DNA of 64,000 nucleotides, taken from Robiginitalea sp. SC105. GTDB lineage: Bacteria; Bacteroidota; Bacteroidia; Flavobacteriales; Flavobacteriaceae. The stretch lies in assembly GCF_014243345.1 (NCBI RefSeq), contig NZ_JACLZF010000001.1, positions 2,000,541 through 2,064,540 on the forward strand, in the 5' to 3' direction. The notes under the pieces were generated by a model. The model searched no databases, had not been told where the DNA came from, and saw nothing but the letters and a program-made list of their open reading frames with translations. The position numbers and the translations under genes are program-made. Of the stretch, positions 33,993-42,080 are shown in pieces; within the stretch, counting starts at the first letter, position 1; every line of letters begins with the position of its first letter.

Positions 33993-35510
33993 TTACTGCT
34001 GCGGCATGCGCTCCAGCAGGCCCTGTGGCAACTCAATTTCCTTGTCGAGGACCATGTTGTTGCCCAGGGGGGTGAACATCCGGTTGTCCGTAAAGGTTTC
34101 AAATGGGCGTTCCGGTATCCAGCTCCGTTTGGCGGCTACCCCGGTGATTTCCTGTATGGCCCTGGCCAGCAGCGGCTCGTTGGCATCCCCAAGCACGCCC
34201 ATGTTCCCCAGGTCCTCCCGGAGTTCGATCTCCGGTGCAAAGCCTGCCGTATAGTCAAAGAAACCATCCGCATTTTCATTCCTGCCCACCAGGGGCTGGA
34301 TGGCCCAGGCATTTTCCGGGTCGATCTGGTTTACCCGGCTGGGGCTATAGATAAAGGGGGCGCCGGGCCGGCCGGGATCGTCTACCATGGTCAGGGAAAA
34401 TTCGTTTTTCCCGGTGGTGGTCGTGCCAATCTGGATGACCTCGATGTACGGGTCCAGGCCATTGATGACCAATTCGCTGGCCGAAGCCGTACTGCGGGTG
34501 GTCAGGATATAGACCCGTTGCAGATTCAGCGTATTGATGGGGGTTCCCGCCCCGGTCTGGGAGGCGAAATAATCGTTTAATGCAGTGGCATCGTCCCGGG
34601 TAAAGGCCTCCTGTATCTTGTCGTTCCAGCGCTGGCGCAGGTAGAGGTCGTTGGTCTTTTTGCCGTAGATCATGCTGGAGAGCAGGCGGGAGGAGTTTAC
34701 CGATCCCCCGCTGTTGTAGCGCAGGTCGAGCACCAGGTCGGTCACCCCGTCCGCCACCAAGCTGCCGAAGGCGTTGTTGAGGTCCTCGTCGTACTCGTTG
34801 GTAAATCCGTTGTACATCAGGTACCCGATCTTATCGGCCCCGATCTCAAAAGATTTGACGATATAGACCGGGTTTTCGGACAGGTTTTCCTCCTTGGTCA
34901 GGGTAACTTCCTTATTGTTGGGTACGGGGTCGCCCCCGTTGTAGTCGGCCATCATCAGGGTGTAGGTCGCATTGTCGCCAAAGAGCAGCCCGGCATAGTT
35001 CCCGCCGTTGAGCATGGTGCCGTCCACGCCCACGAAGATTTCGCCCCGCTCGATATCGGCGGTCGCTGCATTGGAACCACTGACGATATAACGGACCACG
35101 CCAAAGATGGGATCCGTGTCGTCCAGCTGGTTGTTGCCGTTGGCATCGTCGAATATCAGTCCGAACTCCAGGCCGTTGCTGCGGGAAATCCCTGCCAGGT
35201 TCTGGGTCAGCTCGGTGTAATCGTCACTGTAAAAACTAAACCGGTCCTCTACAAATCGCAGCCGGTTGTCAAAAAAAGCCTCCGGACCGGTCTCCGAGGC
35301 GAGGAATTCGCTGTATTCGGCATCGGTGGCAAACCTGTCGTCAGCCAGGTCGGCTACATCCCCCTGCCAGAAATACCAGAGGTTCATGGCCTGCCACATA
35401 AAATTTTGGACGTTGACATCGGCAGTGGTACCGGGGGGGGTAGGGCCATCGTCATCTTTGCTGCAGGAGAGCACAAGAAGGCCGGCCAGCAGGTACACTA
35501 ACTTTTTCAT
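33993..35510 (-). CDS. S41 family peptidase lipoprotein (C-terminal processing peptidase-like)
   Basis: 505 residues. Lipobox LVLS-Cys16, then an N-terminal helical part, a PDZ-like region (about 100-200) and the S41 protease domain (about 230-450). DLRYNSGGSVNSSRL carries the oxyanion segment and STASASELVINGL near residue 337 contains the expected catalytic Ser. It would be anchored to an envelope membrane and cut unfolded or C-terminal substrates. I use the ATG at 35510 (third codon of the longest frame) because it gives the usual MKK start. A single gene facing the riboswitch-controlled receptor. Confidence 0.87.
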   Translation of the reverse strand: MKKLVYLLAGLLVLSCSKDDDGPTPPGTTADVNVQNFMWQAMNLWYFWQGDVADLADDRFATDAEYSEFLASETGPEAFFDNRLRFVEDRFSFYSDDYTELTQNLAGISRSNGLEFGLIFDDANGNNQLDDTDPIFGVVRYIVSGSNAATADIERGEIFVGVDGTMLNGGNYAGLLFGDNATYTLMMADYNGGDPVPNNKEVTLTKEENLSENPVYIVKSFEIGADKIGYLMYNGFTNEYDEDLNNAFGSLVADGVTDLVLDLRYNSGGSVNSSRLLSSMIYGKKTNDLYLRQRWNDKIQEAFTRDDATALNDYFASQTGAGTPINTLNLQRVYILTTRSTASASELVINGLDPYIEVIQIGTTTTGKNEFSLTMVDDPGRPGAPFIYSPSRVNQIDPENAWAIQPLVGRNENADGFFDYTAGFAPEIELREDLGNMGVLGDANEPLLARAIQEITGVAAKRSWIPERPFETFTDNRMFTPLGNNMVLDKEIELPQGLLERMPQQ

Positions 35511-35516
35511 GGTCAA

Positions 35517-35742
35517 TTTTCTTTTTTAATATTTGGAGCAAAGACCGTTCCAAAAAAACGGCCCTATCTTTGCAAAAGCACTGAGAAATAACGCGTTAAA
35601 CCCTTTTAATCAGTAGTCTTACGTTTCAAAAATATAGACAACTCCACGAATAAAAAATTTTTTGTAACAAATTTCGTCCTCTTTCGTCTTCCTGTTGAAA
35701 AGCAATGACAAATTGGTAACAACCGCCACCGACCGATCGATA
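35517..35742. other. Divergent intergenic region between the S41 peptidase and the second ECF operon
   Basis: 226 bases. A TATCTTTG box (35565-35572, plus strand) lacks a -33 partner. Nearer the sigma gene is a candidate ECF-type promoter at 35664-35688. The segment 35590-35700 is AT-rich. I see no small gene. Confidence 0.4.
35664..35688 (+). promoter_or_regulatory. Candidate ECF-type promoter of the second sigma operon
   Basis: GTAAC (35664-35668), 16 bases, CGTC (35685-35688), 55 bases before the sigma ATG. This is the spacing and motif pair of many self-regulated ECF promoters. It differs from the 35-base element of the first ECF operon. Confidence 0.45.
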
Positions 35743-36255
35743 ATGACACAAGCTGAGTTCTTGCAAATCGTAATGCCCTTTAAGGATAAGTTGTACCGGG
35801 TAGCCAAACGGCTGCTGATCTCGTCCGAAGAGGCCGAGGATGCCACCCAGGAAGTCCTGATGAAGCTCTGGGCGGGCAAGAAGAAAATGGGCCGGTACAA
35901 GAACGTCGAGGCTTTTGCAATGACCATGACCAAGAATTTTTGCCTGGACCGGCTCAAGTCCAAGCAGTCGGGAAACCTGAAACTGGTGCACAGCAATTAT
36001 GCCGACAAGGGGGCATCCTCCCTGCAGAAGCAGGTGGAAGCCCGGGACAGTGTTTCCCTGGTGGAACGGATCATGGACGATTTGCCCGAGCAGCAGCGAC
36101 TGATCCTCCAGTTGCGCGACGTGGAGTCGTACGAGTATGAGGAGATTGAAAAACTGATGGATATGAAGCCCACCGCCGTACGGGTGACCCTCTCCAGGGC
36201 GCGGAAGGCGGTTCGCGATAAACTAATTGAAATGCATCGCTATGGAATTGGATAA
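35743..36255 (+). CDS. ECF-family RNA polymerase sigma factor
   Basis: 170 residues. The sigma2 region (about 10-80; SEEAEDATQEVLMKLW near residue 28) and sigma4 (about 110-162; LPEQQRLILQLRDVESYEYEEIEKLM) are complete. I start at the ATG at 35743; the longer frame begins at TTG and adds a poorly conserved stretch. The gene overlaps a membrane-anchored small protein, probably its anti-sigma factor, by 14 bases and is followed by two DUF4252 genes, which suggests an envelope-directed regulon. Confidence 0.9.
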   Translation: MTQAEFLQIVMPFKDKLYRVAKRLLISSEEAEDATQEVLMKLWAGKKKMGRYKNVEAFAMTMTKNFCLDRLKSKQSGNLKLVHSNYADKGASSLQKQVEARDSVSLVERIMDDLPEQQRLILQLRDVESYEYEEIEKLMDMKPTAVRVTLSRARKAVRDKLIEMHRYGIG

Positions 36256-36664
36256 AAAAATAGAAACGTTATTGGAAAAGTACTTCGAGGCCACCAGCAC
36301 GGCAGCCGAGGAGCGCGAACTCCGGGAGTATTTCTCAGGAGGGGACGTAGCACCCCACCTGGAGCACCACGCACCGATGTTCACCTTCTTTTCCGAGGCC
36401 AAAAATCAGAGGTCTACCCGGAAGGTCCCGCTAAAAGCCAGAAGAAACTACGTTCGGTGGGTATCCGTTGCCGCAGTGGCCGTCCTGATGCTCGGCCTGT
36501 ATTTCGGGAACCAGTACCGGGAGCAGCAAAAAGCTGAATTCGCCTACCAGGAAACCCGTAAAGCCCTGGGCCTGATTGCCCAGAACCTCGACCGGGGTAC
36601 GCAGAAAGTAGCCCACCTGAGTGAATTCGAAGAAACCAAACAAAAGATTTACAAAAACAATTAA
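36242..36664 (+). CDS. Putative anti-sigma factor (single-pass membrane protein)
   Basis: 140 residues. Helical N-terminal cytoplasmic domain with LEKYFEATSTAAEERELREYF (a pattern seen in Bacteroidota anti-sigma proteins), one membrane helix near 71-89, and a short charged periplasmic tail of about 50 residues. It overlaps the sigma gene by 14 bases. No zinc-binding HxxxCxxC motif. The assignment rests on context and topology. Confidence 0.72.
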   Translation: MELDKKIETLLEKYFEATSTAAEERELREYFSGGDVAPHLEHHAPMFTFFSEAKNQRSTRKVPLKARRNYVRWVSVAAVAVLMLGLYFGNQYREQQKAEFAYQETRKALGLIAQNLDRGTQKVAHLSEFEETKQKIYKNN

Positions 36665-36674
36665 ACCCAGAAAA

Positions 36675-37226
36675 ATGAAAAAGTACGCAATAATTGCCCT
36701 GATGCTCATCGCCCCCCTGGCCGCTTCGGCCCAGTCGATCTTCGATAAATACGAGGAAATGGATGAGGTGAGCTCTGTGATCGTCAACAAGAACATGTTC
36801 GAACTCCTGATAAAAATGGATGTGGACGTGGACGATCCGGAAGCCAAGGAATTCATGGAAATCGCCAAGAGTCTGAACGGTGTGAAGGTATTTGTCACCG
36901 AAGACAAAGGGGTTTCGGCCGATATGAAATCCACGGTGGACCGCTACCTGAAATCCGCATCCCTCAGTGAACTGATGCGGGTGAAAGACAAGGACGCCAA
37001 TGTCAAATTCTATATCCGCCAGGGAAAGGACAGCGACCACGTGAGTGAACTGCTGATGTTCGTAACCGGGATCAAGAACATGGACCTGGAAATGAACGAC
37101 CGGAAGGTGGAAACCGTCCTGCTGACCCTGACCGGCGATATCGACCTGACCAAGATAGGCGCCCTTACCCGGAAGATGAATCTCCCGGAGGAGCTGAACA
37201 AAGCAGAGAAGAAATCCAATAAATAA
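36675..37226 (+). CDS. DUF4252 family secreted protein
   Basis: 183 residues. Signal peptide (MKKYAIIALMLIAPLAASAQS), then the DUF4252 domain: IFDKYEEMDEVSSVIVNKNMFELL near residue 22, a middle segment on KSLNGVKVFVTE and a basic tail ending LNKAEKKSNK. The family's function is unknown; it is almost confined to Bacteroidota and recurrently follows ECF sigma genes. I start at ATG 36675 because of the signal peptide. It is 10 bases after the putative anti-sigma gene. Confidence 0.82.
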   Translation: MKKYAIIALMLIAPLAASAQSIFDKYEEMDEVSSVIVNKNMFELLIKMDVDVDDPEAKEFMEIAKSLNGVKVFVTEDKGVSADMKSTVDRYLKSASLSELMRVKDKDANVKFYIRQGKDSDHVSELLMFVTGIKNMDLEMNDRKVETVLLTLTGDIDLTKIGALTRKMNLPEELNKAEKKSNK

Positions 37227-37287
37227 CAAACTGACGGGAGCGGTTCCGGGCGGCCATGCGCCGCCCGGACGTCCCTGTTATAACCCC

Positions 37288-37845
37288 ATGGGGATGAAAA
37301 GATCAACTACATACGGTTTGCTGTTTGCGGGACTTGCCTCCCTGCTGCTGTTTATGGGCTGTTCCAGTACCCAGAGCCTGCAGGAGTATTACGTGGACAG
37401 TTCGGAAAACCCTAATTTTCTGGTGCTGGACGTCCCGGCAAATATCCTGAAACTGGATGAAGCCGGCCTCAGTGCAACGGAACTTGAAGCGCTCAGCTCC
37501 CTCCGTAAACTTAATATCCTGACGTTCCGGAAGACTGAAGCGAATGCCGACTCTTATAAAGAGGAAAGCGCAAAGATCAAGGCAATCCTCAAGGAATCGG
37601 AATTCAAGGAGCTCATGAAACTCAACACGAAATACGGCCGGGGGGTCGTCAAATACCTGGGCAATGAAGATGCGATAGACGAGGTGGTCATTTACGGGGA
37701 CAGCAAGGAAAGCGGCTTTGCCGTCATCCGCGTGCTGGGGAAAAACATGAACCCCGCCCATTTCATGCAGCTGCTCCAGGCTATTGAGAATGCCGACCTG
37801 GAAGGGGAGGGGCTGGCCGGACTCTCAGGCCTGCTGAAAATCTGA
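37288..37845 (+). CDS. DUF4252 family lipoprotein
   Basis: 185 residues. A lipobox is present (FMG-Cys25; a start at the ATG at 37294 would make it Cys23). The domain is paralogous to the preceding gene: NFLVLDVPANILKL, LRKLNILTFRKTE, and a C-terminal segment rich in small residues (LEGEGLAGLSGLLKI). It is the last gene of the second ECF operon and is followed by a strong terminator at 37872. A pair of secreted and lipid-anchored DUF4252 proteins is a usual arrangement. Function unknown. Confidence 0.8.
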   Translation: MGMKRSTTYGLLFAGLASLLLFMGCSSTQSLQEYYVDSSENPNFLVLDVPANILKLDEAGLSATELEALSSLRKLNILTFRKTEANADSYKEESAKIKAILKESEFKELMKLNTKYGRGVVKYLGNEDAIDEVVIYGDSKESGFAVIRVLGKNMNPAHFMQLLQAIENADLEGEGLAGLSGLLKI

Positions 37846-37871
37846 AAACCAGACTCCGCCAGACGAATCCC

Positions 37872-37905
37872 AATCCCGCTGTTTTCAGCGGGATTTCTTT
37901 TTTTT
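37872..37905 (+). terminator. Rho-independent terminator of the second ECF operon
   Basis: AATCCCGCTG, TTTT loop, CAGCGGGATT, followed by a T-rich run with one C (TCTTTTTTTT). It separates the DUF4252 operon from the MscS gene. Confidence 0.85.
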
Positions 37906-37978
37906 GGCGGTTGTACTTATCTTGACAGGCGCCGCCCTCCCCCTGCCGGCCATTTGTAAACTCAAACCAACTACTATT

Positions 37979-38794
37979 ATGGAAGAAGCACAGATCTGGA
38001 TCGACAAGAGCGTCGATTTTATTATGGAATTCGGCCCGCGCCTGATCGGCGCCATCCTGCTTTACTTTGTCGGGGCATGGGTTATCCGGAAAATCACCGG
38101 CGCACTGCGGCGGATGATGGAGCGGAGCAACTACGACAAATCCCTGCAACGCTTCCTGATGAACCTGATATCCTGGGGGCTCAAGGTCTTCCTGATCCTC
38201 GTCGTTATTTCCCAGCTCGGGGTGGATGTCACCACTTTCGCAGCGGCCATAGCGGCTGCCGGCCTGGCCGTTGGCCTGGCTCTTCAGGGCTCCCTGTCCA
38301 ATTTTGCAGGAGGGGTGCTCATCATGATCTTCAAGCCCTACCGGATCGGGGACCTGATAGAGGCCCAGGGATTATTGGGGGTTGTCCGGGATATCGATAT
38401 CCTGGCCACCAAGCTCAGTACGCCCCAGAACAAACTCGCCATTGTGCCCAATGGCGCCATGGCCAACGGAAATATCGTGAATTACACCACCCAGGGGAAG
38501 ATCCGGGTAGATACCGTCGTGGGCGTGGGCTATGGAGAGGACATCCGGAAAGCCAAGGAAGTCCTGCTGGGCGTACTCACTGCCCAGGAGAAGGTCCTGA
38601 AGGACCCGGCCCCGTCCGTCAACGTGCTGGAGCTGGCGGACAGTTCCGTGAATTTTGCCGTCCGCCCCTACTGCAAACCCGAAGACTACTGGGAGGTCTA
38701 TTTTGCCACCTATGAAGGGTGCAAGCTGGCGCTTGACCAGGCAGGGATCGAAATCCCCTTCCCGCATCGCGTTCAGATCCAGAAGACAAGCTGA
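37979..38794 (+). CDS. Small-conductance mechanosensitive channel (MscS family)
   Basis: 271 residues. Membrane helices at about 17-40 and 60-80, plus the pore helix TM3 near 85-115 with the Gly/Ala-rich pattern AAAIAAAGLAVGLALQGSLSNFAGG. The beta domain follows (GDLIEAQGLLGVVRDIDILAT) and the C-terminal alpha/beta domain ends FPHRVQI. It would open under membrane tension to release solutes. The start is the ATG at 37979, the longer frame having no family match. It lies 74 bases after the terminator. Confidence 0.92.
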   Translation: MEEAQIWIDKSVDFIMEFGPRLIGAILLYFVGAWVIRKITGALRRMMERSNYDKSLQRFLMNLISWGLKVFLILVVISQLGVDVTTFAAAIAAAGLAVGLALQGSLSNFAGGVLIMIFKPYRIGDLIEAQGLLGVVRDIDILATKLSTPQNKLAIVPNGAMANGNIVNYTTQGKIRVDTVVGVGYGEDIRKAKEVLLGVLTAQEKVLKDPAPSVNVLELADSSVNFAVRPYCKPEDYWEVYFATYEGCKLALDQAGIEIPFPHRVQIQKTS

Positions 38795-38811
38795 AACGGG
38801 TTGGCAGGCCG

Positions 38812-40155
38812 TCAGATCCCGGTATAGGTTTCAGGCCGGATGGCCCGGAGTTCGGCCTTTAGCGCATCCGATACGTCCAGGGTGTCGATGAAGGCCGCCA
38901 GGGTATGGGCCGTAATGGCTTCATTCGTGCGGGTCAGGCCCTTCAGGGCTTCGTAGGGGTTCGGGTACCCCTCCCGCCGGAGGACCGTCTGTATGGCCTC
39001 GGCGACCACTGCCCAGTTGGCTTCCAGGTCGGCTTCGATTCGCGCAGGCTGCAGCAGGAGTTTCCCAAGGCCCTTCAGGGTTGCCCTGAAAGCGATCAGC
39101 GTATGGGCCAGGGGCACCCCGACGTTCCGCAGTACGGTACTGTCTGTCAGGTCCCGTTGCAGCCGGGATACCGGTAGCTTGGCCGAGAGGTGCTCGAAGA
39201 GGGCATTGGCGATCCCGAGGTTCCCTTCGGAGTTTTCGAAATCGATGGGGTTCACCTTGTGCGGCATGGCCGAGGATCCCACTTCCCCTTTTTTGATGCG
39301 CTGCTTGAAATAGTCCATGCTGATGTACGTCCAGAAGTCCCTGTCCAGGTCGATCAGGATGGTGTTGATGCGTTTCAGGTTGTCGAAAAGCGCCGCCATG
39401 TGGTCGTAATGCTCAATCTGTGTGGTCGGGAACGAATGGTGCAGGCCCAGCCGGTCCTGGACAAATTCCGACCCGAAGGCTTTCCAGTCTATATCCGGGT
39501 AGGCGATATGGTGTGCGTTGAAATTCCCGGTGGCACCACCGAATTTGGCGGCCTGGGGGATATGGTCCAACAGGTTTGCCTGTTCCTTCAGGCGGGTGGC
39601 GAAAACGCTGATTTCCTTGCCCAGGCGTGTAGGGGAGGCCGGTTGTCCGTGGGTACGCGCCAGCATGGGCACGTCTTTCCACTGCAGGGCGAGTTCGGCT
39701 ATTTTTTCCTGCAATTCCATGAGCAGCGGGAGATACACCTCGCTTACAGCCTCCTTCAGGGAGAGCGGGATGGCGGTATTGTTGATATCCTGGGAGGTGA
39801 GGCCAAAATGGATGAACTCCTTGAACTCCTGCAGGCCCAGTTCGTCGAACCGCTGCTTGATATGGTATTCCACAGCCTTCACGTCGTGGTTGGTGGTTTT
39901 TTCGATTTCCTTCACCGCCCGGGCATCCTCCGCCTCGAAGTGCAGGTACAGGGCACGCAATTTTCCAAACACCCCCGGGTCGACCCCCTTCAATTGGGGA
40001 AGTGGCAATTCGCACAAGGCGATAAAGTACTCCACTTCTATGCGAATCCGGTAGCGGATCAGGGCAGCTTCGGAAAAATATGCCCCCAGGGCGCTTACCT
40101 TGGAATGGTAACGCCCGTCGATAGGCGAAATGGCAAATAGCGGATCGTTGGCCAT
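38812..40155 (-). CDS. purB: Adenylosuccinate lyase
   Basis: 447 residues. It catalyses two beta-eliminations in purine synthesis. The fumarase/aspartase-superfamily signature is GSSAMPHKVNP (about residues 287-297). TSQDINNTAIPLSL, ARTHGQPASPTRLGKE and HHIAYPDIDW are characteristic of PurB. I chose the ATG at 40155, which begins MANDPLFAISPIDGRY; the longer frame adds 49 unrelated residues. A TATCTTTG box (40179-40186) precedes it, and the small HEAT-like gene is directly upstream. Confidence 0.95.
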   Translation of the reverse strand: MANDPLFAISPIDGRYHSKVSALGAYFSEAALIRYRIRIEVEYFIALCELPLPQLKGVDPGVFGKLRALYLHFEAEDARAVKEIEKTTNHDVKAVEYHIKQRFDELGLQEFKEFIHFGLTSQDINNTAIPLSLKEAVSEVYLPLLMELQEKIAELALQWKDVPMLARTHGQPASPTRLGKEISVFATRLKEQANLLDHIPQAAKFGGATGNFNAHHIAYPDIDWKAFGSEFVQDRLGLHHSFPTTQIEHYDHMAALFDNLKRINTILIDLDRDFWTYISMDYFKQRIKKGEVGSSAMPHKVNPIDFENSEGNLGIANALFEHLSAKLPVSRLQRDLTDSTVLRNVGVPLAHTLIAFRATLKGLGKLLLQPARIEADLEANWAVVAEAIQTVLRREGYPNPYEALKGLTRTNEAITAHTLAAFIDTLDVSDALKAELRAIRPETYTGI

Positions 40156-40178
40156 GGGATTCCTGGTTTTGGAAAGGG

Positions 40179-40186
40179 CAAAGATA
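40179..40186 (-). promoter_or_regulatory. -7 box before purB
   Basis: TATCTTTG on the minus strand, 24 bases before the ATG at 40155 and just beyond the stop of the upstream gene. No clear -33 element. Confidence 0.5.
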
Positions 40187-40190
40187 CTGA

Positions 40191-40760
40191 TTACTGCGGT
40201 TTTTCGAGTAGGTTGAGTATCTGACGGGCACGAGCCCGGTAGGCGGCTCCCTCCCGGGGGTAACTCGCGGTCAGGATGGCCTGGAGTTCCGGACGGATCC
40301 ACCCGAATTCACCCCCGAACCAATACAGCGCGGCCATGCTGTAGGCTTTGGTGGCCACCTTATGCGGACCGATCAGCCAGTCGAAGCAGGTTTCCACCAG
40401 GCACTGTTTGTGAGGCGTTTCCAATGGAGGCACCTGCCCGTGCCCGGGACGGTAATACGCGGTTGCGAGCATTTCGCATATCTTGGCCATCGGCCGGATG
40501 GAAGATTCATCCCGGAGGCCGGAGAGCTCTTCAGAAAAGGAACCCAGCAACGGATAGAGCATGCCGGGCTCCTGCTTGAAAACGAATTCCACCACCCAGC
40601 AGGCCCGGGGCCCTTCTGCCTCCCGGCACTGAAGTGCAATCCGGAGCAAATCCCCGAAGAGCCCGGGCCGCTCCCGGATGTACCGCGCCATTTCCAGGCG
40701 CTTCTCACGGGTGGCATCCACATTTTGAAGCCGTTCCAGCAATTGGGAATTTAATTCCAA
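40191..40760 (-). CDS. Conserved helical-repeat protein next to purB
   Basis: 189 residues, almost wholly helical with a HEAT-like layout (SQLLERLQNVDATREKRLEMARYI, then paired helices to ILNLLEKPQ). I recognise this as a Bacteroidota protein commonly adjacent to purB and sometimes mislabelled as adenylosuccinate lyase; it has no lyase motif. A scaffold or regulatory role is possible. It precedes purB by 35 bases and is divergent from the haem-binding gene with only 38 bases between. Confidence 0.65.
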   Translation of the reverse strand: MELNSQLLERLQNVDATREKRLEMARYIRERPGLFGDLLRIALQCREAEGPRACWVVEFVFKQEPGMLYPLLGSFSEELSGLRDESSIRPMAKICEMLATAYYRPGHGQVPPLETPHKQCLVETCFDWLIGPHKVATKAYSMAALYWFGGEFGWIRPELQAILTASYPREGAAYRARARQILNLLEKPQ

Positions 40761-40798
40761 TGGTGTATTTTAGGTCGACCAAAATCAATTAAACGTAT

Positions 40799-41272
40799 AT
40801 GAAAATAGGTAAAAAAATTGCCTGGGCCCTGCTCCTGATATTTGTGGTGATGCAGTTTATCCGCCCGGAGAAGAATGAAGATACCTCCGACCACCTGGCC
40901 GCATTCCTCTCGGAGACCAACCCGCCGGACCCGGTCTTGCATGTGATGAAGACCAGTTGTTTCGATTGCCACAGCAACCATACGGTGTATCCCTGGTACA
41001 ACCAGGTTGCGCCGATAAACTATTGGCTGGCGGACCACATCGAACACGGCAAGGGCCACCTGAATTTCTCTGCCTGGACGGAATACGATACAGGGGAAAA
41101 GGATCACAAACTGGAGGAAATCTACGAAACGGTGGAATCCGGCGAGATGCCGTTGAAGGAGTATACCTGGACCCACGGCGAGGCCCGCCTGACCCAGGAA
41201 CAACGCGATGCGGTGATGGATTGGGTACGGGTTACCCGGACCCGCCTTGCATCAAACGCCTTGCCAGAATAG
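40799..41272 (+). CDS. Haem-binding domain protein with one CxxCH motif
   Basis: 157 residues. One N-terminal membrane anchor (WALLLIFVVMQFI), then a small haem-binding domain (PF14376 type) with CFDCH at Cys54-His58 and the family context NHTVYPWYNQVAPINYWLADH. It would sit in the periplasm anchored to the inner membrane and carry one covalent haem. A TTG, 20 bases, TATTTTAG pair (40743-40773) could be its promoter. Its 3' end overlaps the convergent sirtuin gene by 41 bases. Electron partner unknown. Confidence 0.82.
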   Translation: MKIGKKIAWALLLIFVVMQFIRPEKNEDTSDHLAAFLSETNPPDPVLHVMKTSCFDCHSNHTVYPWYNQVAPINYWLADHIEHGKGHLNFSAWTEYDTGEKDHKLEEIYETVESGEMPLKEYTWTHGEARLTQEQRDAVMDWVRVTRTRLASNALPE

Positions 41273-41927
41273 GCAGGCCTACGGAGGCGCGCTCCGGGAT
41301 GATCTCCAGGTTTTCGAAATCCCCGGGACGCACCTGGGGTGCCGGGTCGACAAAATAGATGGGGGTCCCTGTTTTCTTGTAGTGTACCAGGCCGGCAGCC
41401 GGGTACACCTGCATGGAAGTGCCCACTATAATCAGAATATTTGCCCGGGCCGTCACCTCGGCCGCCCGCTGCAACATGGGCACTGCTTCGCCAAACCAGA
41501 CGATGTCCGGCCGCAGTTGGTATCCCTCCGGGCAGGTATCCCCGATCCGGATATCGGTTTCCCAGGGCAGCACCAACTGGTTCGGTCCGGTGCTCCTGGC
41601 CTTGAGCAATTCCCCGTGCAGGTGCAGCACGCGGCTGCTGCCGGCCCGTTCGTGCAGGTCGTCGACATTCTGGGTAACAATGGTGGTGCGGAAGGTCCGT
41701 TCCAGTTCGGCGAGGCTCCGGTGCCCGGCATTGGGCGCTACTTCGCGCAACTGCCGCCTGCGCTGGTTGTAAAAGTCGAGTACCAGAGCAGGGTTTCGCC
41801 GGAATCCCTCGGGGGTTGCAACTTCCTGTACATCGTGCCCTTCCCATAGCCCCCCGGAATCCCGGAACGTCCTGATACCACTGTCCGCACTTACGCCGGC
41901 ACCGCTGAGGACAACCAATTCCCTCAT
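41232..41927 (-). CDS. Sir2-family NAD-dependent protein deacylase (CobB-like)
   Basis: 231 residues. GAGVSADSGIRTFR at 9-22 and TQNVDDLHERAG near 85 bind NAD, and HLHGEL near 102-107 holds the catalytic His. Tyr53 and Arg56 in DFYNQRR match the acyl-recognising pair of desuccinylating sirtuins. Only one cysteine (Cys132) remains in the region where most sirtuins have two CxxC zinc pairs. The cytoplasmic enzyme would remove acetyl or succinyl groups from lysines. It overlaps the haem-binding gene tail-to-tail. Confidence 0.88.
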   Translation of the reverse strand: MRELVVLSGAGVSADSGIRTFRDSGGLWEGHDVQEVATPEGFRRNPALVLDFYNQRRRQLREVAPNAGHRSLAELERTFRTTIVTQNVDDLHERAGSSRVLHLHGELLKARSTGPNQLVLPWETDIRIGDTCPEGYQLRPDIVWFGEAVPMLQRAAEVTARANILIIVGTSMQVYPAAGLVHYKKTGTPIYFVDPAPQVRPGDFENLEIIPERASVGLPILARRLMQGGSG

Positions 41928-42080
41928 AACTTCCCGGTGGTTGGAGCTAGCCTTCCCAGGGTATCCCCCGGGATATCTGCCGTGTCGCGCCGGGAGGCAG
42001 GCCCGGAAAGGGCAGCATGAAATTTTAGTACTTTTAGACGCATGGGGAAGGGGATGGATTTATTCAGATGAAAGATACGC

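Noticed and set aside
35565..35572. TATCTTTG as the main promoter of the second ECF operon
   Set aside because: No -33 partner at 18-20 bases and it would leave a 170-base leader; kept only as a possibility.
41232..41927. Sirtuin as part of an anti-phage defence system (Thoeris, DSR or Sir2-Ago type)
   Set aside because: It is a single-domain CobB-like protein between housekeeping genes, with no TIR, helicase, Argonaute or HerA partner nearby.
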